Shown here: piece after piece, positions 25,963 through 36,505 of the stretch
Position numbering within the stretch: the first letter of the stretch is position 1
How the letters are laid out: each line of letters opens with the position of its first letter
Assembly (NCBI GenBank): GCA_963724535.1
Contig: CAVRVD010000017.1
Coordinates: forward strand, 186,001-250,000
DNA from: JADJPO01 sp963724535
GTDB lineage: Bacteria > Actinomycetota > Actinomycetes > Actinomycetales > Kineosporiaceae
Direction: 5' to 3'
Length of the DNA: 64,000 bases
The notes under the pieces: generated by a model
What the model saw: only the letters and a program-made list of their open reading frames with translations
What the model was told of the DNA's origin: nothing
Database searches by the model: none
Program-made: the position numbers and the translations under genes

Positions 25963-25968
25963 GGCGAC

Positions 25969-26763
25969 GTGCTCCACGTGCCGCGCGCTGTCCGGTTCGC
26001 GGCCTGGGCCACCGCGGTCCTGCGCGGCCGGGCCGACCTCGGTCGGCTCACGGACGCGGTGACCGATCCCGACGACGACACCCATCGCGTCGAGGGTGTG
26101 CCCGGTGACGCGATGGCCGGGCTGCTGGAGCAGCTCCGAGAGTGCGGTGCCACCGCGGCCCGGGCCGTGCTGCCGGTCCCCGGAGACGTCACCGGGCTGC
26201 CCGGTCCGGCCGCGTTCAACGTCGCCGCCTGCTCGGCCGGCGCCGCGGTGCTGAGCATCGGCGGGCGACAGGCGATGGGCATCGTCCCGCACGAGGTCGG
26301 CTATGGCTCGACCACCGAGCCGGGAGTCCTGGTGACCTGGTCGGTGTGGCAGGTCCACCACCGCCCACACGCCGAGGTCGCCGACCTCGGCGAAGCCGAC
26401 CGCGCGCTGCGCAGCGCCCTCATCGAGGCCACCGAGGTGCTGTCGGAGCTGGATGTCGCGCGATCGCGCCCGGAGGTCGCCGAGCTGTGGGCGGACCTGG
26501 CCGGTGCCGGCATCGACCCGGGCGCGCTGCCGCCCGACGTCCCGTCCCGCGCCGTGCTGGTCCTGACCTCGGCGCTGCGGCTGCGGGCCATCGTCGCCCT
26601 GGCCTTGGCCGACGACGGCGGCTCGGTCAGTGGTTGGGAGGCGCAGCAGCGGCGCGGGACGCTACGGCAGCTGGACGGCGTGGCCCGCCACGCCGTCCAC
26701 GCCGCCGCCACGCCTCAACCCCCGCCGGCCGAGCGGGCACAGGCTCAGCGCACCGACTGGTAG
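25969..26763 (+). CDS. Unknown actinobacterial protein
   Basis: 264 residues, not assigned to a family I can name. No signal peptide or membrane helix. The first half alternates short strands and helices (GDAMAGLLEQLRECGATAARAVLPVPGDV; AFNVAACSAGAAVLSIG) and contains VPHEVGYGSTTEPGVLVTWSVW; the second half is helical. Codon use is like its neighbours, so it is a genuine gene. It starts with GTG just behind a TAGGCT box. Its 3' end overlaps the convergent glgM gene by 19 bases. Confidence 0.75.
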   Translation: MLHVPRAVRFAAWATAVLRGRADLGRLTDAVTDPDDDTHRVEGVPGDAMAGLLEQLRECGATAARAVLPVPGDVTGLPGPAAFNVAACSAGAAVLSIGGRQAMGIVPHEVGYGSTTEPGVLVTWSVWQVHHRPHAEVADLGEADRALRSALIEATEVLSELDVARSRPEVAELWADLAGAGIDPGALPPDVPSRAVLVLTSALRLRAIVALALADDGGSVSGWEAQQRRGTLRQLDGVARHAVHAAATPQPPPAERAQAQRTDW

Positions 26764-27935
26764 ACCTGCACGGTCCGGTCGGCGATCGCCTCCCAGGAGA
26801 AGTGCTCCTCGGCCCGCCGGCGCCCGGCCCGCCCCATCTCCCGGGCCCGGTCCACGTCGGAGGTCACCTCGGTGAGCACCTCGGCCAGGTCGGCCACGAA
26901 CGCCTCGGGGTCACGCGGCGTCCCGGTGCCGTCCTGCACCTGGTCAATCGGGACCAGCCGTCCGGTCTCACCGTCCACCACCACCTCGGGGATGCCCCCG
27001 GTCGCGGTGCCGACCACGGCCGCCTCGCAGGCCATCGCCTCGAGGTTGACGATGCCGAGCGGCTCGTAGACCGAGGGGCAGATGAAGGTGGTCGCCGCCG
27101 ACAGCACCTGGCACAGCTCCTCCCGCGGCAGCATCCGTTCGATCCACACCACCCCGCTGCGCTCGGCCTGCAGTTCGGCGACCAGGCCGGAGACCTCGGC
27201 CATGATCTCCTCGGTGTCGGGGGCCCCGGCACAGAGCACCAGCTGCACGTCCTTGGGCAGCAGCCGGGCTGCGCGCAACAGGTAGGGCAGGCCCTTCTGC
27301 CGGGTGATCCGGCCGACGAAGACCACGCTGGGCCGATCCGGGTCGATCCCTAGCGCCCGGACGACGTCCGGGTTCTCGTCGCGCCGCCAGCCGGACAGGT
27401 CGATCCCGTTGTGGACGACGACGACCTTGTCCTCCTGCACGTCGGGGTAGCTGCGCAGGATGTCCGCGCGCATCCCGGCGCTGACCGCAACCACCGCGGC
27501 AGCGCCCAGGTAAGCGGTCCGCTCGGCCCACGACGACAGGGCGTAGCCGCCGCCGAGCTGCTCGGCCTTCCACGGCCGAAGCGGCTCCAGGCTGTGCGCG
27601 CTGAGCACGTGCGGGACGTCGTGCAGCAGCCCGGCCAGGTGCCCCGCGAGGTTGGCGTACCAGGTATGGGAGTGGACGACGTCCGCGCCACCGCAGTCGG
27701 CGGCCATCGCCAGGTCTACCCCGAACGTGCGCAGCGCCGCGTTCGCCCCGGCGAGCTCGGCGAGGTCCGGGTAGCCGCTGACCCCCTCCTCGGCCCGCGG
27801 TGCACCGAAGGCCCTGACCCGCACGTCGACGCGTTGGCGCAGCGCGGCGGCGAGGTTCTCGACGTGAACTCCAGCACCCCCGTAGACGTCCGGCGGGTAC
27901 TCCCTGGTCAACAGATCGATGCGCACGGATGTCAC
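26745..27935 (-). CDS. glgM: Glycogen synthase-like GT4 glycosyltransferase (GlgM type)
   Basis: 396 residues with a GT-B fold. The donor-side DLLTREYPPDVYGGAGVHV opening and the VVFVGRITRQKGLPYLL and PSVYEPLGIVNLEAMAC (E-x7-E type) motifs match the actinobacterial enzyme formerly called GlgA and shown in mycobacteria (Rv1212c) to make maltose 1-phosphate from ADP-glucose and glucose 1-phosphate for the GlgE pathway. Divergent glgC supplies the ADP-glucose. GlgE itself is not in the window, so a GlgM rather than plain glycogen synthase role is inferred. Start GTG 27935. Confidence 0.88.
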   Translation of the reverse strand: MTSVRIDLLTREYPPDVYGGAGVHVENLAAALRQRVDVRVRAFGAPRAEEGVSGYPDLAELAGANAALRTFGVDLAMAADCGGADVVHSHTWYANLAGHLAGLLHDVPHVLSAHSLEPLRPWKAEQLGGGYALSSWAERTAYLGAAAVVAVSAGMRADILRSYPDVQEDKVVVVHNGIDLSGWRRDENPDVVRALGIDPDRPSVVFVGRITRQKGLPYLLRAARLLPKDVQLVLCAGAPDTEEIMAEVSGLVAELQAERSGVVWIERMLPREELCQVLSAATTFICPSVYEPLGIVNLEAMACEAAVVGTATGGIPEVVVDGETGRLVPIDQVQDGTGTPRDPEAFVADLAEVLTEVTSDVDRAREMGRAGRRRAEEHFSWEAIADRTVQVYQSVR

Positions 27936-27961
27936 CGTAGTGCGAAAGCCCCTGAACCCCC

Positions 27962-27967
27962 TAGGGT
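27962..27967 (+). promoter_or_regulatory. Probable -10 element of glgC, leaderless start
   Basis: TAGGGT lies 6 bases before the glgC ATG at 27974. Only 38 bases separate the divergent glgM and glgC starts, so their promoters must overlap. Confidence 0.5.
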
Positions 27968-27973
27968 CGCTGT

Positions 27974-29215
27974 ATGGCGAATCCCAAGGTCATGGCCATC
28001 GTTCTGGCTGGCGGCGAGGGCAAGCGTCTGATGCCATTGACCGCCGACCGGGCCAAGCCGGCGGTGCCGTTCGGCGGCACCTACCGACTGGTCGACTTCG
28101 CACTGACCAACCTGATCAATGCCCGATATCTGCGCATCGTGGTGCTCACCCAGTACAAGTCCCACAGCCTGGACCGGCACATCTCCCAGGCCTGGCGGCT
28201 GTCGACGATGCTCGGCAACTACGTCGCCCCGGTGCCCGCCCAGCAGCGGGTCGGCAAGCGGTGGTACCTGGGTAGCGCCGACGCGATCTTCCAGAGCCTG
28301 AACCTGGTCCGGGACGAGAAGCCGGACATCATCGTCGTCGTCGGCGCCGACCACGTGTACCGGATGGACTTCGCGCAGATGGTCAGCGCCCACATCGAGT
28401 CCGGAGCCCGGTGCTCGGTGGCCGCGATCCGCCAGCCCATCTCGATGGCCGACCAGTTCGGGGTGATCCAGACCGCGGCCGACGACACGCGCCGGATCGG
28501 GGAGTTCCTGGAGAAGCCGAAGAACCCGCAGGGCCTGACCGACGCCCCCGACCAGGTGCTGGCTTCGATGGGCAACTACGTCTTCGACACCGACGCCCTG
28601 ATCGAGGCGGTCACCGAGGACGCGGACGTGGAGACCTCCGAGCACGACATGGGCGGCGACATCGTCCCCTACTTCGTCGACCGCGGGGAGGCCGCCGTCT
28701 ACGACTTCATCGAGAACGACATGCCCGGCTCAACCAACCGCGACAAGGACTACTGGCGCGACGTGGGGACCCTGGACGCCTACTTCGAGGCGCAGATGGA
28801 CCTGGTCTCGGTGCACCCGGTGTTCAACCTCTACAACTACGAGTGGCCGATCTACACCTACCTCGGTCCGTGGCCCCCGGCGAAGTTCGTACATGGCTGG
28901 CACGGACGGATCGGGCACTCGGTGAACTCGATCGTCTCGCCCGGCTGCGTGGTCTCCGGGGCGCTGGTGGAGAACTCGGTGCTGTCCCCCAACGTCGGGG
29001 TGCACTCCTGGGCGACGGTCAGCGACGCCGTGCTCATGGACAACGTCGAGATCGGCCGGCACGCCGTGGTGCGCCGCGCCATCCTGGACAAGAACGTCAC
29101 GGTCACCGAGGGTGCCCGGGTCGGCATGGACCCCGACGAGGACCGCGAGCGCGGCTTCGTGATCACCGAGTCCGGCATCACGGTCGTGGCGAAGGGCAAG
29201 ACGATCAAGGCATGA
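27974..29215 (+). CDS. glgC: Glucose-1-phosphate adenylyltransferase
   Basis: 413 residues. The nucleotide loop GGEGKRLMPLT lies near 13, followed by AKPAVPFGGTYRLVDF near 28, GSADAIFQSLN near 99 and IVVVGADHVYRMDF near 117. The C-terminal part is a left-handed beta helix with SIVSPGCVVSGALVENSV-type repeats. It makes ADP-glucose from ATP and glucose 1-phosphate, the committed step of glycogen and GlgE-glucan synthesis. It is coupled to the next gene (ATGA, 29212-29215). Confidence 0.95.
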   Translation: MANPKVMAIVLAGGEGKRLMPLTADRAKPAVPFGGTYRLVDFALTNLINARYLRIVVLTQYKSHSLDRHISQAWRLSTMLGNYVAPVPAQQRVGKRWYLGSADAIFQSLNLVRDEKPDIIVVVGADHVYRMDFAQMVSAHIESGARCSVAAIRQPISMADQFGVIQTAADDTRRIGEFLEKPKNPQGLTDAPDQVLASMGNYVFDTDALIEAVTEDADVETSEHDMGGDIVPYFVDRGEAAVYDFIENDMPGSTNRDKDYWRDVGTLDAYFEAQMDLVSVHPVFNLYNYEWPIYTYLGPWPPAKFVHGWHGRIGHSVNSIVSPGCVVSGALVENSVLSPNVGVHSWATVSDAVLMDNVEIGRHAVVRRAILDKNVTVTEGARVGMDPDEDRERGFVITESGITVVAKGKTIKA

Positions 29216-30066
29216 TCGAGCCGTCCGCCAGCCCATCCCCCGAGTCCACCACCGCGGTTCGCACCCCCGGCACCGAGGCGCCCGGTCCCCGGCCGGTGCG
29301 GATCGGCGTCCAGCTCCAGCCTCAGCACGCCGACTACGGCGACATCCGGCGCGCGGTGGCGCAGGTCGAGGCCGCCGGAGCCGACGTGCTCTTCACCTGG
29401 GACCACTTCTTCCCGCTCTACGGCCCGCCGGACGGACAGCACTTCGAGTGCTGGACGATGCTCGGGGCCTGGGCCGAGGCGACCAGCCGGGTCGAGATCG
29501 GCGCCCTGGTGACCTGCAACAGCTACCGCAACCCCGAGCTGCTCGCGGACATGGCCCGCACGGTGGACCACATCAGCGGCGGTCGGCTGATCCTGGGCAT
29601 CGGCGCCGGGTGGTTCGAGCGCGACTACGACGAGTACGGCTACGACTTCGGGACCGCGGGCTCGCGGCTGGCCGACCTGGAGTCGGCACTGCCGCGGATC
29701 GAGCGCCGGCTGGGCGTGCTCAACCCCGCTCCGCTGCGGCCGGTCCCGGTGCTTATCGGCGGAGGCGGAGAGCGCAAGACACTGCGCTACGCCGCGCGGC
29801 ACGCCGACATCTGGCATGGCTTCGGCTCGCCGGACACGTTGGCCCGCAAAGTGTCCGTGCTCGACGAGTGGTGCCGCGCCGAGGGCCGTGACCCGTCCGT
29901 GGTCGAGCGCTCCACCGCCGTGGAGAAGGGCCCTGAGCAGGTCGGAGAACAGCTGCTCGGGCTGGGGTTCACCCTGTTGACAGTGGGCCTCAACGGCCCC
30001 GACTACGACCTGGGCCCGGTCCACGACTGGCTCACCTGGCGTGACGGGGTGAACCGACGCGGCTGA
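29212..30066 (+). CDS. LLM-class oxidoreductase, probably F420-dependent
   Basis: 284 residues of the luciferase-like TIM-barrel fold: RIGVQLQPQHADYGDI opening, DVLFTWDHFFPLYGPPDG near 60, VTCNSYRNPELLADMARTVDHISGGRLILGIGAGWFERDY near 100-140. The GIGAGW and R-NPALLA-type motifs are those of F420-linked actinobacterial members, so F420 is the likely cofactor; substrate unknown. The ATG overlaps the glgC stop. The first 25 residues are Pro/Ser/Thr-rich and probably disordered. Co-translation with glgC gives no clear functional link. Confidence 0.85.
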   Translation: MIEPSASPSPESTTAVRTPGTEAPGPRPVRIGVQLQPQHADYGDIRRAVAQVEAAGADVLFTWDHFFPLYGPPDGQHFECWTMLGAWAEATSRVEIGALVTCNSYRNPELLADMARTVDHISGGRLILGIGAGWFERDYDEYGYDFGTAGSRLADLESALPRIERRLGVLNPAPLRPVPVLIGGGGERKTLRYAARHADIWHGFGSPDTLARKVSVLDEWCRAEGRDPSVVERSTAVEKGPEQVGEQLLGLGFTLLTVGLNGPDYDLGPVHDWLTWRDGVNRRG

Positions 30067-30090
30067 GCCCGGACCGACTGGGGCAAGCCC

Positions 30091-30708
30091 TCAGGTGCGC
30101 GGGACCGCGAAGCTTTCCAGCACCGCCCGGCCCGGCTGCACCGAACGCCACGTCCCGGTGACCCTCAGCACGGCCACGGAGCTGGTCGGGAACTTGGTCG
30201 CCAGCCGGGACAGTCCGGTCGGGTCCGAGCCGGGCCCGGCCAGCATCAGCGCGGTGCCGGACAGCGTCGGCTCGTGGCCGACCACGGCGATGGTGGTCAC
30301 CGAGCTGGGGCAGGCCCGGACCAACGCGAGGACGTCATTCGGCCCGGCCACGTACAACCGCGGCTCGAGCCGCACCTCGGGCTGCGGGTCGAGCTGGGCG
30401 GCCACGATCTCCCAGGTGTGCCGCGCCCGTTGGGCGTCGGAGCAGAGCACCAGGTCCGGGCGCGGTCCCTCGGCGCGGAACCACTCACCGGCCGCCTGGG
30501 CGTTGCGCCGACCCCTGCCGGCCAATGGCCGGTCGTGGTCGGGAACCCCTGAGGGATAGGCGGACTTGGCGTGCCGCACCAGGACGACGCGACGGATCGT
30601 GCCGCGTCCCCCGGCGACCCGGTCGGTCGCGGTAGCGCGCTGATCGGTCGTGCCACGGGCAGCAGCGGTGGAGGACTTATCCGATGGCATGGAAACCTCC
30701 GTCGACAT
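30091..30708 (-). CDS. SixA-like histidine phosphatase
   Basis: 205 residues. The core begins VVLVRHAKSAYPSGVPDHDRPLAGRGRRNA, the RHG/SixA signature with the phosphorylated His, and has the second His in VVGHEPTLSG. The first 35 residues look unstructured; the start may be ATG 30708 or ATG 30690, both inside the end of the inhA-like gene. SixA-type enzymes remove phosphate from phosphohistidine or small phosphoesters. It is last in the fabG-fabI operon. Confidence 0.85.
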   Translation of the reverse strand: MSTEVSMPSDKSSTAAARGTTDQRATATDRVAGGRGTIRRVVLVRHAKSAYPSGVPDHDRPLAGRGRRNAQAAGEWFRAEGPRPDLVLCSDAQRARHTWEIVAAQLDPQPEVRLEPRLYVAGPNDVLALVRACPSSVTTIAVVGHEPTLSGTALMLAGPGSDPTGLSRLATKFPTSSVAVLRVTGTWRSVQPGRAVLESFAVPRT

Positions 30709-31441
30709 GGACGATCTCGCCGGTGGTCGCCGGGAACCACGGCGACATCAGTGCGACACATGCCCTGGCGGTCGGCTCCGGATCGGTGATGTCCCAGCCG
30801 AGGGGGGCCCGCTGGGGCCAGGTGTCCTCGAAGGCGGCGAAGCCGGGGATCGACTTGGCCGCCATCGTGCGCAGCGGCCCGGCGGCCACCAGGTTCACCC
30901 TGATCCCCTTGGGTCCCAGATCGCGCGCCAGGTAGCGGGAGGTCGACTCGAACGCCGCTTTGGCCACCCCCATCCAGTCGTAGACGGGCCAGGCGACCGA
31001 GGCGTCGAAGGTGAGGCCGACGACGCTGGACCCCGGCCCCATCAGGGGCAGGCAGGCGGCCGCCAACGACTTCAGCGAGAAGGCTGAGACCTGAAGGGAG
31101 GTCGCCACGTCCTCCCAGGGGCAGTCGAGGAACCCGCCGCCGAGAGCGCTCTGCGGGGCGAACCCGATCGAGTGCAGCAGACCGTCCACGCCGTCCAGGT
31201 GCTCGCCCACAGCGGCGGCAAGGGCGTCCAGGTGGGCCTGGTCGGTGACGTCCAGCTCGACGACGGGCGCCTCGGCCGGCAGCCGCCGACTCACTGTCCG
31301 GGTGATCTTCATCTGTCGCCCGAACGAGGTGAGGACGACGTTGGCGCCCTCTTCCTGGGCCAGCCGCGCCACGTGGAAGGCGATCGAGGCGTCGGTGAGC
31401 ACCCCGGTCACCACGAGGTTCTTGCCCTCGAGCAAGGCCAT
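30677..31441 (-). CDS. fabI: NADH-dependent enoyl-ACP reductase (InhA-like)
   Basis: 254 residues. The ALLEGKNLVVTGVLTDASIAFHVA opening, LLHSIGFAP and FDASVAWPVYDWMGVAKAAFES are close to mycobacterial InhA, with the catalytic pair Y154 and K161 (Y-x6-K). It reduces trans-2-enoyl-ACP, the last step of each fatty acid elongation cycle. ATG 31441 is chosen because AAAGGA lies 7 bases upstream. The order fabG-fabI is as in mycobacteria (mabA-inhA), but the third gene is a SixA phosphatase instead of ferrochelatase. Confidence 0.93.
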   Translation of the reverse strand: MALLEGKNLVVTGVLTDASIAFHVARLAQEEGANVVLTSFGRQMKITRTVSRRLPAEAPVVELDVTDQAHLDALAAAVGEHLDGVDGLLHSIGFAPQSALGGGFLDCPWEDVATSLQVSAFSLKSLAAACLPLMGPGSSVVGLTFDASVAWPVYDWMGVAKAAFESTSRYLARDLGPKGIRVNLVAAGPLRTMAAKSIPGFAAFEDTWPQRAPLGWDITDPEPTARACVALMSPWFPATTGEIVHVDGGFHAIG

Positions 31442-31506
31442 GTCAGATCCTTTCCGTCCCATCGGGAGGGCCCAGGGTGATGGTGGAGCCGATGCGGTCC
31501 GGTGCT

Positions 31507-32211
31507 TCAGTGCCCCATCCCGAGGCCACCGTCCACGGGCAGTACCGCTCCGTTGACGTAGCCCGCCTGCGCCGAGGCGAGGAACCGCACGGCATGCGCG
31601 ACCTCGTCGGCGGCGCCGAAGCGCCCGGCCGGGATCATGCCGGCGTACGAAGCGCGCCGTTCGGGTGGCAGCTCGGCGGTCATGTCGGTCTCGACGAACC
31701 CCGGCGCGACCACGTTGGCCGTGATCGCGCGCCCGCCCAGCTCCCTTGCCACCGAGCGGGCCACGCCGACCAGGCCGGCCTTGCTGGCCGCGTAGTTCAC
31801 CTGGCCCTGTCCCCCGTACAGGCCGACGACGCTGGAGACCAGCACGATCCGGCCACGGCGCATCCGGACCATGCCCATCGCCGCGCGCCGAACGCAGCGG
31901 AACGCACCGGCCAGGTTGGTGTCGACGACGTCGTCCCAGTCCTGGTCACTCATCCGCAGCACGAGCTGGTCCTTGGTGATGCCGGCGTTGGCGACCAGGA
32001 CCTCCACAGCACCCTGCTCCGCCTCGACGGCGCTGAACGCCGCGTCCACCGATGCCGTGTCGGTCACGTCGCAGGGCACCCCGAACAGCCCGTCCGGTGC
32101 CGAGCCGGTGTGGTAGGTGATCGCGACCGTGTCCCCGTCGGCGGCCATGGCCCGAGCGATGGCCAACCCGATCCCCCGGCTGCCCCCGGTGATCAGGACG
32201 CTGCGGGCCAT
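31507..32211 (-). CDS. fabG: 3-oxoacyl-ACP reductase
   Basis: 234 residues, a classical SDR: cofactor loop TGGSRGIGLAIA near 8, NAG in VANAGITKDQLVLRMSDQDWDDV (a FabG hallmark), catalytic S and Y-x3-K in SSVVGLYGGQGQVNYAASKAGLVG, and the FabG-type end RFLASAQAGYVNGAVLPVDGGLGMGH. It reduces 3-oxoacyl-ACP with NADPH. The ATG at 32211 has GAGGAGG upstream. It leads the operon with the InhA-like gene. Confidence 0.93.
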   Translation of the reverse strand: MARSVLITGGSRGIGLAIARAMAADGDTVAITYHTGSAPDGLFGVPCDVTDTASVDAAFSAVEAEQGAVEVLVANAGITKDQLVLRMSDQDWDDVVDTNLAGAFRCVRRAAMGMVRMRRGRIVLVSSVVGLYGGQGQVNYAASKAGLVGVARSVARELGGRAITANVVAPGFVETDMTAELPPERRASYAGMIPAGRFGAADEVAHAVRFLASAQAGYVNGAVLPVDGGLGMGH

Positions 32212-32248
32212 GTGCTCCTCCTCGGGTGCGGTGACCAGGTGTGACCCC

Positions 32249-32254
32249 TACCGT
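32249..32254 (+). promoter_or_regulatory. Probable -10 element, leaderless start
   Basis: TACCGT lies 6 bases before the ATG at 32261. Confidence 0.4.
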
Positions 32255-32260
32255 AGAGCC

Positions 32261-32596
32261 ATGGGGTACCGCTCCGGCGGGCAGAAGCCGGTCCACAGCA
32301 TCACCGCTGCACCGCGCTCGCACAGCCAAGACATCGACCGACGCATCCGTCGCTACATCCTGTCCATGACGATCCGGACGCTGTGCCTGCTGCTGGTCGT
32401 GCTCATCGACCACCCGGTTCGGTGGGTCTTCGCCGCCGGGGCGGTGTTCCTGCCCTACGTGGCGGTGGTGATGGCCAACTCAGGACGGCGGCGCTCGGCC
32501 ACCGTCCTCACCCCGGTCGACCGACTGGCGCTGACCGGCTCGACGGTGCCGGTACCGCGGTCGGGTGACGACGGCTGGTCGGGTGACGACGGCTGA
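32261..32596 (+). CDS. DUF3099 membrane protein
   Basis: 111 residues. HSITAAPRSHSQDIDRRIRRYI and the two helices (SMTIRTLCLLLVVLI; WVFAAGAVFLPYVAVVMAN) are the recognisable DUF3099 pattern, found widely in actinobacteria and without known function. The tail ends in a repeated WSGDDG-type unit, from an 18-base duplication in which the TGG of the first copy is TGA, the stop, in the second. It is divergent from fabG, 49 bases apart. Confidence 0.85.
   Translation: MGYRSGGQKPVHSITAAPRSHSQDIDRRIRRYILSMTIRTLCLLLVVLIDHPVRWVFAAGAVFLPYVAVVMANSGRRRSATVLTPVDRLALTGSTVPVPRSGDDGWSGDDG
32561..32596 (+). repeat. 18-base tandem duplication forming the end of the DUF3099 gene
   Basis: Two units at 32561-32578 and 32579-32596 differ only at the last base (TGG against TGA), so the second copy supplies the stop codon. 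Confidence 0.85.
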
Positions 32597-32652
32597 CCGG
32601 GGCCGCGGTCCGAGCCGGCTGACCCGGTGACCGTCCGGCGCCCCTGCGTTGT

Positions 32653-32658
32653 GAGAAT
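32653..32658 (+). promoter_or_regulatory. Probable -10 element of the SURF1 gene
   Basis: GAGAAT (in TGAGAAT) lies 6 bases before the GTG at 32665, again the leaderless layout. Confidence 0.4.
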
Positions 32659-32664
32659 GGGCCG

Positions 32665-33561
32665 GTGACCCCTCCCGGCACGACGGCCGCGGGCCCGAGC
32701 GAACCCCGATCGGGCTCCCGGTCGCGGCGGCCCACCGGTCCGGAGCTGCGCGCTGCGGCCGGGCTGCTGCGGGAGCCCGGCTGGGCACTGGCTCTGCTGG
32801 GTGTCATCGCCCTGTCGGTGGTGTTCACCCTCCTGGGTAACTGGCAGTACGACCGACACGAGACCAAGGTGGAGCGCCGCGACCGGGTCACTGCGAACTA
32901 CGACGGGGCCCCGGTACCCCTCGACGACGTCCTGGTCGACGCCGGCCAGCGGCTCGAGGCGGGCCAGGAGTGGATCCCGGTGACCGCGACCGGACGCTAC
33001 CGCGGGCAGGACACGGTGCTGGTGCGCAACCGCCCGCTCGACAAGAGCTACGGGTTCGAGGTTCTGGTGCCCCTACAGCTGCCCGACGGACAGGTGCTGA
33101 TGGTCGACCGGGGCTGGGTGCCCAACGGCCGCACCGGCGCGGCACCCGACGCGGTGCCCGAGCCGCCGACCGGCCCGGTCGAGGTGACCGTCCGGCTACG
33201 TCCCGGGGAACCGGGCCTGGACCGCGCTCCCCCAGCCGGGCAGCAGCTGCGCATCGACCTGCCCCGGATCGCAGAGCAGATCGGCGAACCGCTCGGCGCC
33301 ACGCTCTACCCGGTGTACGGCGTACTCGTCGAGGAGCGGCCCGGCGGTGCCGCACCACCCACCCCGCTGCCCCGGCCCGAGGTGGGCCTGGGCATCAACC
33401 TCGGCTACGCCGTCCAGTGGTGGGCGTTCGCGGTCGCCGCCTATCTCGTCCTGGGTCACTACCTGCTCCGCGAGGTCCGCCGGCGTGCTGGTGAGCGCCC
33501 GGTGGATCGTGCCCGGCGCCGGTCCGTCGACGAGGAGTACGAGGACCGGCTGAACGCGTGA
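32665..33561 (+). CDS. SURF1-family cytochrome oxidase assembly protein
   Basis: 298 residues. A helix near 39-59 (WALALLGVIALSVVFTLLGNWQYDRHE) and a second near 245-268 flank an extracytoplasmic domain with VLVRNRPLDKSYGFEVLVPL and VDRGWVPNGR, the SURF1 hallmarks. SURF1 helps insert heme A or stabilise subunit I of the aa3 oxidase; ctaA and ctaB in this window make that heme. The gene seems monocistronic. The first 30 residues are Pro/Ser/Arg-rich and cytoplasmic. Confidence 0.88.
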   Translation: MTPPGTTAAGPSEPRSGSRSRRPTGPELRAAAGLLREPGWALALLGVIALSVVFTLLGNWQYDRHETKVERRDRVTANYDGAPVPLDDVLVDAGQRLEAGQEWIPVTATGRYRGQDTVLVRNRPLDKSYGFEVLVPLQLPDGQVLMVDRGWVPNGRTGAAPDAVPEPPTGPVEVTVRLRPGEPGLDRAPPAGQQLRIDLPRIAEQIGEPLGATLYPVYGVLVEERPGGAAPPTPLPRPEVGLGINLGYAVQWWAFAVAAYLVLGHYLLREVRRRAGERPVDRARRRSVDEEYEDRLNA

Positions 33562-33611
33562 GGCGCGGGCGGCTGCGCCCCGACGGACTCAAGACGTGGG
33601 GACCGCGTCTC

Positions 33612-33617
33612 GATAAT
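33612..33617 (+). promoter_or_regulatory. Possible -10 element before the atypical SDR gene
   Basis: GATAAT stands out in a GC-rich gap, 77 bases before the ATG at 33695. It would give a leader of about 70 bases that contains a GACGGC/GCCGTC hairpin near 33657-33673. Confidence 0.35.
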
Positions 33618-34401
33618 CCACTGCGTGCCGGCGGCACGGCACACCGAGGTGGTGCCGACGGCGATCAGCCGTCGAGCGCCGATGGAGTGGCTGCATGGAT
33701 CTTGGTCTGAGCGACCGCGTCTACGTGGTCGCCGGGGCCTCGCGAGGCCTGGGCCGGGCCTGCGCCCTGCAGCTCGCGCAGGAGGGCGCCCGACTGGTGC
33801 TGGGCGGGCGCACGGAGTCTGCCCTGGCCGCGACGGCGTCCATGGTCGGCGGTCCCGAGCGGGCGATCGCGGTCAGCGGTGACCTCAGCGAGCCGGGACT
33901 GGACACGTGCCTGGCGGCCGCAGCGGTGGCTCGCTACGGACGGCTGGACGGGGTGCTCATCGGGATCGGTGAGCCGTCGGCCCAACGTTTCGCCGAGACC
34001 GACGACGGACACTGGCGGCTGGCGTTCGAGTCGGCGTTCCTGGCCCCGCTGCGACTGGCTCGGACGGTGGCCGCCAACGTCTCCCACGAAGGCGGATCGG
34101 TGGTCTTCCTGCTCTCCTCTGCCGCCCACCACCCCCAACCCGGCCAGCTGCTCGCCAACGGTCTGCGGCCTGGGCTGGCGATGGCCGCCCGGACCATGGC
34201 CGAGGAGCTGGGTCCACGCAACGTGCGGGTCAACGTGCTGCTGCCGGGCTTCCTGGACACCGGCCGGGCCCGCGAGCTGGACGACGCGGCCGGCGGTGAC
34301 ACCGTCCGACGGGGCAACGAGGAGCGCACGGCGCTGCGCCGGTACGGCGACCCGCTCGAGCTGGCCCGCCCGGCGGTCTTCCTGCTGTCCCCGGCGGCGA
34401 G

Positions 34402-36447
<2,046 letters not shown>

Positions 36448-36505
36448 GTCCCTCCTCCCGGTGTCGAAGCGATCGGCTACCGGCGCCAACCACCGGGAGG
36501 GCGGA

